Positions 5,895-8,701 of a stretch of DNA of 8,701 bases are shown here, in pieces. This DNA is from VFBF01 sp034440275 (GTDB lineage: Bacteria > Pseudomonadota > Alphaproteobacteria > Caulobacterales > Aquidulcibacteraceae): the NCBI GenBank assembly GCA_034440275.1, contig JAWXBS010000234.1, positions 1 to 8,701 on the forward strand, read 5' to 3'. The translations under genes were made by a program, and so were the position numbers. Below the pieces are notes generated by a model. That model saw only the letters and a program-made list of their open reading frames with translations. It was not told the origin of the DNA and did no database searches. Position 1 is the first letter of the stretch. The number at the start of each line of letters is the position of its first letter.

Positions 5895-6266
5895 CTAGAA
5901 GAGGCGGCCGCCATTCGGGGTCTTCTGGTCGGGGGAGAAGAGGACCACGGCGCCGGCCTCATCGGGAAAGCCCAGCGTCAGCACCTCGGACATGAACTTG
6001 CCGATCTGGCGCGGCGGGAAGTTGACCACGGCGGCGACCTGGCGGCCGACGAGCGCTTCGGCTGCGTAGTGCTCGGTGATCTGGGCGCTCGACTTTTTCA
6101 CGCCGATGGCGGGGCCGAAATCGATGGCGAGCTTGAAGGCGGGTTTGCGCGCTTCAGGGAAGGGCTCGACGGCGACGATCGTGCCGACGCGGATGTCGAC
6201 CTTGAGAAAATCGTCGAAGGTGATGGGCGCGGCGGGCGGCGCATCGGGGGTGTGGGTGATGTGCAT
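5895..6266 (-). CDS. csaA: tRNA-binding protein CsaA
   Basis: The 123-residue protein is a stand-alone tRNA-binding (OB-fold) domain like the C-terminal domain of some methionyl-tRNA synthetases. Diagnostic stretches are ITFDDFLKVDIRVGTIVAVE (15-34), KPAFKLAIDFG (41-51), VNFPPRQIGKFMSEVLTLGF (81-100) and the C-terminal TPNGGRLF (116-123). CsaA is a homodimer that binds tRNA and was first described as a chaperone-like factor affecting protein secretion in Bacillus. The start at 6266 gives the normal family length and an N-terminus (MHITHTPDAP) like other family members. A longer frame, open to 6389, would include palindromic-repeat DNA and is rejected. No Shine-Dalgarno precedes this ATG. The gene lies between the VOC gene and the basic membrane protein, all on the minus strand. 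Confidence 0.92.
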   Translation of the reverse strand: MHITHTPDAPPAAPITFDDFLKVDIRVGTIVAVEPFPEARKPAFKLAIDFGPAIGVKKSSAQITEHYAAEALVGRQVAAVVNFPPRQIGKFMSEVLTLGFPDEAGAVVLFSPDQKTPNGGRLF

Positions 6267-6272
6267 GGTGGC

Positions 6273-6301
6273 GAGATAGCTGAGCTTCGACGGTGATTGA
6301 A
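6273..6301 (-). promoter_or_regulatory. Possible promoter for a leaderless csaA transcript
   Basis: On the minus strand a weak -35-like TTCAAT (6301-6296), a 17-nt spacer and a -10-like TATCTC (6278-6273) end 6 nt before the csaA ATG. Transcription would then start at or next to the ATG, which would fit the missing ribosome binding site. The hexamer matches are poor, so this is a suggestion only. Confidence 0.25.
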
Positions 6302-6323
6302 GGCGAAACGCGGTGACCGGGTG

Positions 6324-6345
6324 GGAGCGCGGGGCTATGCCCCGC
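6324..6345 (+). repeat. REP-like palindrome, copy 1
   Basis: GGAGC is followed by a perfect 7-bp stem, GCGGGGC and GCCCCGC, closing on a TAT triloop. It is one of two copies of the same design in the csaA upstream region; the partner at 6400-6421 is on the opposite strand. The form (GGAG tag plus GC-rich hairpin) resembles bacterial REP sequences. Confidence 0.65.
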
Positions 6346-6399
6346 CCAGCGGTCGTGACGCCAGACTCCGAAGAATCTCGCGCGCTCAATACAAAATGT

Positions 6400-6421
6400 G
6401 CGGGCCATAGGCCCGCGCTCC
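6400..6421 (-). repeat. REP-like palindrome, copy 2, doubling as possible terminator
   Basis: Read on the minus strand this is GGAGC, then stem GCGGGCC, loop TAT and GGCCCGC. It is identical to copy 1 except for one stem base pair that changed on both sides (G-C to C-G), so pairing is kept. On the minus strand it lies just after the stop of the basic membrane protein gene and is followed by T-rich ACATTTTGTATT. It could therefore act as a rho-independent terminator for that gene. Confidence 0.65.
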
Positions 6422-6432
6422 TGTTTCAAGAG

Positions 6433-6927
6433 TCATGAGGTGTCTGCGGCTTCTGCGGCAGGTGCGGGCGCGCACGACACAAGCACCATTACCGGCGCGC
6501 GCGTCAGCACGAGCCCGGCGATCTTCATGCGCTTGGGAAGACGCGCCTTCGCACGTGTTACCACTTTGTCGAAGTTGTCCAAGACGCGCCGCATGTCGGC
6601 GATCGTGCGCAGGCGTATGCCGCGCGTGTAGATTTTCATGATGTTCATGCGGCGACGCTGCATGCGCCAGCCGGGCGCCGGTCCGCGCGGACGCGAGGTC
6701 CAACGCTGCGCGACGGGCACGGTCATGCCTGCGATCATCGCGAGCGCGATGGTCAGGCGGATGTCGCGGCGCGCGCGGTGGATTTCGTCGCGCATATACA
6801 TCCGCACGCTGCGGGGCATCGGGACGTAGGCCGCGATCCACGCGACGAATTCGATGAACCACAGGCGCAGGTCGCGCACGGTTTCGGTGATTTGCTGTTG
6901 AGTGATTTTCGAACGAACGACTTTCAT
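6433..6927 (-). CDS. Basic membrane protein of unknown function
   Basis: I do not recognise this 164-residue protein. It is very rich in Arg and Lys. Hydrophobic segments lie at about 22-38 (LWFIEFVAWIAAYVPMP), 58-73 (LTIALAMIAGMTVPVA) and 136-153 (IAGLVLTRAPVMVLVSCA), so one to three membrane helices are possible. Between them are Arg-rich stretches (80-93 and 100-134). The second contains a likely basic amphipathic helix, RTIADMRRVLDNFDKVVTRA. The last residues are Ala/Pro-rich. The ATG at 6927 has an excellent Shine-Dalgarno, AAGGAGGT, 5 nt upstream, which is the main reason to trust both frame and start. A longer open frame to 7212 runs into palindromic repeat DNA and is not used. A hairpin followed by T-rich sequence after the stop supports an independent transcription unit. 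Confidence 0.7.
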   Translation of the reverse strand: MKVVRSKITQQQITETVRDLRLWFIEFVAWIAAYVPMPRSVRMYMRDEIHRARRDIRLTIALAMIAGMTVPVAQRWTSRPRGPAPGWRMQRRRMNIMKIYTRGIRLRTIADMRRVLDNFDKVVTRAKARLPKRMKIAGLVLTRAPVMVLVSCAPAPAAEAADTS

Positions 6928-7288
6928 GCGCGACCTCCTTTCCTTGAAGGCCGACAGAGTTTCACGGGTCTGGACCCGGTCGGATTGTTTTGGTGATTTT
7001 TCTTCGCTGGGAGTGCGCAGCCCTTGCGCGCCATGATAAGAAATATGCGGGCGCGATGAAAAGCGAGGGAAGGGGCTCCCGAGTTTCCCCCTAACGCGTT
7101 GTAATCCTTCTCCCCCGTGAGGGGGAGAAGGTGGCCGCGAAGCGGTCGGATGAGGGGGTGAGTTGCAGAATGAAGTCGGGCGCCGGTGACAATCGCCGGG
7201 ACGCCCCCTCATCCGTCAGCTGCGCTGACACCTTCTCCCCCTCGCGGGGGAGAAGGGTAGGTTTCGCAATCAGCTCTGCTCGAAATCC
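6928..7288. other. Non-coding region between the atp cluster and the basic membrane protein gene
   Basis: Both neighbours are on the minus strand. The part nearest the atp cluster (7106-7256) is a composite palindromic element. The rest (6928-7105) should hold the promoter and leader of the basic membrane protein gene. It has an AT-rich patch at about 6985-7060 but no convincing hexamer pair. A short inverted repeat, CGGGTC-TG-GACCCG, lies at 6965-6978 in the leader. I see no open frame with a ribosome binding site and no tRNA here. Confidence 0.6.
7106..7256. repeat. Composite palindromic intergenic element (two inverted half-elements)
   Basis: Two hairpins share the same 11-bp stem, CCTTCTCCCCC/GGGGGAGAAGG, with loops GTGA (7106-7131) and TCGC (7231-7256). 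Each is followed inward by TG, a second small stem, and GGATGAGGGGG or its complement. The halves therefore mirror each other around a 40-bp centre. The inner stems differ in sequence (CCGC-GAA-GCGG versus GTCAGC-GCA-GCTGAC) but both pair. This kind of GGGGGAGAAGG...GGATGAGGGG repeat is widespread between genes in proteobacteria with GC-rich genomes. It lies 33 bp after the atpF stop and may end atp transcription, though no T-run follows. Confidence 0.8.
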
Positions 7289-7783
7289 TCAGCCGAACTT
7301 CGCGGCGAGATCCTTCGCGCCCTGATCGATCAGGCGGGCGTGCGCGTCGGCGCTCAGGTCGCCGCGCAGCATCTTTTCGGCGGCGGCGATGGCGGCGTCC
7401 GCTGCGGCGGCGCGGACTTCCGCCGACGCCTGCGCTTCGGCGCGGGCGATGGAGTCCTCGGCCTGCTTCTGGCGGCGCGCGATGTCGGCCGACATCTGCA
7501 CACGTGCGTCTTCGGCGACGCGCTTGGCCTGGTCCTTGGCGGCGGCGACGATGTCGGCGGCTTCGGATTCGGCCTGCGCCTTCTTCTTTTCGTACTCGGC
7601 CTTCAGCGCCTCGGCTTCCTCACGGAGCTTGCGCGCGGCGGCAAGTTCTTCGGCGATCTTGGCGGTCTGGCCGTCGAGCATGGCGAAGACCGTCTTGTGG
7701 ACGCCGAGGCGCCACAGCAGGGCGAAGAAGAGGAGGAAAGCGACGAAGGCGACGAACGTCGCGTCGAAGTGAAACTCACCCAT
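7289..7783 (-). CDS. atpF: ATP synthase F0 subunit b
   Basis: The 164-residue protein forms part of the peripheral stalk that holds F1 against F0. It has one N-terminal membrane helix (about 9-25, TFVAFVAFLLFFALLWR) and the conserved junction VHKTVFAMLDGQTAKIAEEL (28-47). A long Ala/Glu/Lys coiled coil runs to a C-terminal F1-binding segment (AAAEKMLRGDLSADAHARLIDQGAKDL). The length is normal for subunit b. The start overlaps the atpF' stop by one base (TAATG, 7785-7781), implying translational coupling and matched synthesis of b and b'. It is the last gene of the cluster here, followed by a palindromic element. Confidence 0.93.
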   Translation of the reverse strand: MGEFHFDATFVAFVAFLLFFALLWRLGVHKTVFAMLDGQTAKIAEELAAARKLREEAEALKAEYEKKKAQAESEAADIVAAAKDQAKRVAEDARVQMSADIARRQKQAEDSIARAEAQASAEVRAAAADAAIAAAEKMLRGDLSADAHARLIDQGAKDLAAKFG

Positions 7784-8271
7784 TATCTGCCACCAAGCTT
7801 GGCGACGATGTCGCGGGCGAGATCGTCGGCCATGGCGCCGACGCCCGAGAGCGCCTGCGTGCGTTGCTCGCCGATGCGCTTTTCAGCGGCGGCGGCCTGC
7901 GTGGCGAGCGCTTCGTCGGCCTTTGCACGATCACCGGCGAGGGCCGCGGCCATTTCGGCGCGCATGTCGTCGACGATCTTGCGGGCGCCGGCGCGCGCTT
8001 CCGCGGTCGCACGTTCCGCTTCGGCCTTGGCGGTCTCGGCGGCCACGCTCGTGGCGGCTGCTGTGTCGAGATCGCCCTGCAGGGTCTTCGCCCGCGTCTC
8101 GATCACCTCCGCCACGCGCGGCAGCGCCACGCGGGACATGAGATAATAGAGCGTGAGGAACGCGATCGCGAACCAGATGAGCTGGTGCGAGAAAAGCGTC
8201 GCGTCGAAAGGCGGGAACGCGCCGGCGGCGTGTTCTGCGCCCTCGGCGCCGTGTGCAGGCTCGGCGGCCAT
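7783..8271 (-). CDS. atpF': ATP synthase F0 subunit b' (second b-type stalk subunit)
   Basis: The 162-residue protein is the b' partner that pairs with b to form a heterodimeric stalk, as in Alphaproteobacteria, cyanobacteria and chloroplasts. A flexible Ala/Glu/His-rich N-terminus (1-17) precedes the b' signature FPPFDATLFSHQLIWFAIAF and LTLYYLMSRVALPRVAEVIETR (19-60), which contains the single membrane helix (about 30-47). The rest is a long alanine-rich coiled coil ending AMADDLARDIVAKLGG. The ATG at 8271 has GGAG about 10 nt upstream. It lies 23 nt after the atpE stop and overlaps atpF by one base. Confidence 0.93.
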   Translation of the reverse strand: MAAEPAHGAEGAEHAAGAFPPFDATLFSHQLIWFAIAFLTLYYLMSRVALPRVAEVIETRAKTLQGDLDTAAATSVAAETAKAEAERATAEARAGARKIVDDMRAEMAAALAGDRAKADEALATQAAAAEKRIGEQRTQALSGVGAMADDLARDIVAKLGGR

Positions 8272-8294
8272 GGGTCAGTGACTCCGTCTGTTCG

Positions 8295-8522
8295 TCAGAC
8301 GACGAACAGGAGCAGCAGCGCGATGAGCAGCGAGAAGATGCCGAGCGCTTCCGTCACGGCGAAGCCGAAGATCAGGTTGCCGAACTGGCCTTGGGCGGCC
8401 GACGGGTTGCGCATCGCGCCTTCGAGGAAGGAGCCGAAGATGTTGCCCACGCCGATGGCGGCGCCGAGCATGCCGAGGCAGGCGAGACCAGCGCCAATGT
8501 ACTTTGCGGCTTCCGCGTCCAT
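8295..8522 (-). CDS. atpE: ATP synthase F0 subunit c (rotor ring)
   Basis: The 75-residue proteolipid has two membrane helices joined by the polar loop RNPSAAQGQ (38-46). Helix 1 (about 8-32) is glycine-rich (GAGLACLGMLGAAIGVGNIFG). Helix 2 (about 48-74) carries the ion-binding carboxylate E58 in FAVTEALGIFSLL. The neighbouring residues do not show the Gln plus Ser/Thr set of sodium-binding rings, so proton coupling is expected. The start at 8522 is supported by AAGGAG 8 nt upstream. The gene lies between atpB and atpF'. Confidence 0.95.
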   Translation of the reverse strand: MDAEAAKYIGAGLACLGMLGAAIGVGNIFGSFLEGAMRNPSAAQGQFGNLIFGFAVTEALGIFSLLIALLLLFVV

Positions 8523-8566
8523 GATAATTACTCCTTGGGTAGAGACGTTCGGTTGAGAGGGCGGAC

Positions 8567-8701
8567 CTAGTGATGTCCGGGGTGAAGGGCGTCGTTCAGG
8601 TAGATGCAGGTGAGCAGGGCGAACACGTACGCCTGCAGGAACGCCACGAGGAATTCGAGCGCGTAGAGCGCCACCGTCATGCCGAGCGGCAGGATCGATC
8701 C
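8567..8701 (-). CDS. atpB: ATP synthase F0 subunit a, C-terminal 44 residues
   Basis: The 3' end of atpB runs off the window. The visible protein begins GSILPLGMTVALYALEFLV and ends AFLQAYVFALLTCIYLNDAL then HPGHH. This is the last membrane helix of subunit a, with the conserved Gln of the FLQAYVF motif, which corresponds to E. coli Gln252 near the proton path. The essential Arg of the preceding helix is outside the window. A His-rich ending (HPGHH) is common in alphaproteobacterial subunit a. The gap to atpE is 44 bp. Confidence 0.93.
   Translation of the reverse strand, partial: GSILPLGMTVALYALEFLVAFLQAYVFALLTCIYLNDALHPGHH

Noticed and set aside
6267..6389. Longer csaA start at 6389
   Set aside because: It would add 41 residues, some read from a REP-like palindrome, and exceed the normal CsaA length; family similarity begins near the Met at 6266.
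6928..7212. N-terminal extension of the basic membrane protein frame up to 7212
   Set aside because: It translates the palindromic repeat (a PPSPPHGGEG-like string typical of repeat DNA), whereas AAGGAGGT just before the ATG at 6927 fixes the start.
7106..7256. CRISPR array, suggested by two identical hairpin stems
   Set aside because: There are only two copies, in inverted orientation with internal palindromes, and no regular spacers or cas genes.
7340..8146. Plus-strand open frame of 268 codons opposite atpF and atpF'
   Set aside because: Its Gly/Ala/Leu-rich, low-complexity translation is the mirror of the alanine/glutamate coiled coils on the other strand.
7504..8556. Long plus-strand open frame of 350 codons across the ATP synthase genes
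   Set aside because: It is antisense to clearly identified atpF, atpF' and atpE, is Arg-rich in the manner of GC-rich shadow frames, and has no family features.

Overview
The window looks like the chromosome of a GC-rich alphaproteobacterium. The main evidence is the F0 ATP synthase order atpB-atpE-atpF'-atpF with separate b' and b genes, the style of the AtpB and AtpE proteins, a GTTC-N7-GTTC box of the alphaproteobacterial LexA type, and strong AGGAGG-type ribosome binding sites. Caulobacterales or a Hyphomonadaceae-like group is my best guess, but the genus cannot be read from the sequence. I see no phage, transposase, CRISPR array, tRNA or rRNA.

Layout. Positions 1-1840 (minus strand) hold an RNA-modification pair: a SpoU/TrmH-type RNA methyltransferase overlapping a class I SAM-dependent, COG1092/RlmI-like methyltransferase. 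The start of a further minus-strand gene lies at the window edge. Positions 1841-2046 are a divergent regulatory region with a strong inverted repeat. Positions 2047-5443 (plus strand) form a tight four-gene operon: a 70-residue membrane protein, a BON-like/OmpA peptidoglycan-binding protein, a membrane-anchored coiled-coil protein with four copies of a WRxRYLxxRVxxLE motif and a C-terminal helix-hairpin-helix domain, and a hot-dog thioesterase.

Positions 5428-6927 (minus strand) hold a VOC/glyoxalase-fold protein with a LexA-type box at its promoter, the tRNA-binding protein CsaA, and an unrecognised, very basic 164-residue membrane protein. Two short palindromes in head-to-head orientation lie between the last two; their arms carry a compensatory base-pair change. 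Positions 6928-7288 are non-coding and contain a 151-bp composite palindromic element just downstream of the ATP synthase cluster. Positions 7289-8701 (minus strand) are the F0 cluster, with atpB cut by the window end.

The ATP synthase, RNA methyltransferase, CsaA and thioesterase genes are ordinary. The best leads are the membrane/OmpA/coiled-coil cassette with its repeated aromatic-basic motif, the LexA-type box in front of the VOC gene, and the two families of palindromic repeats. I found no complete novel defence or mobile system.
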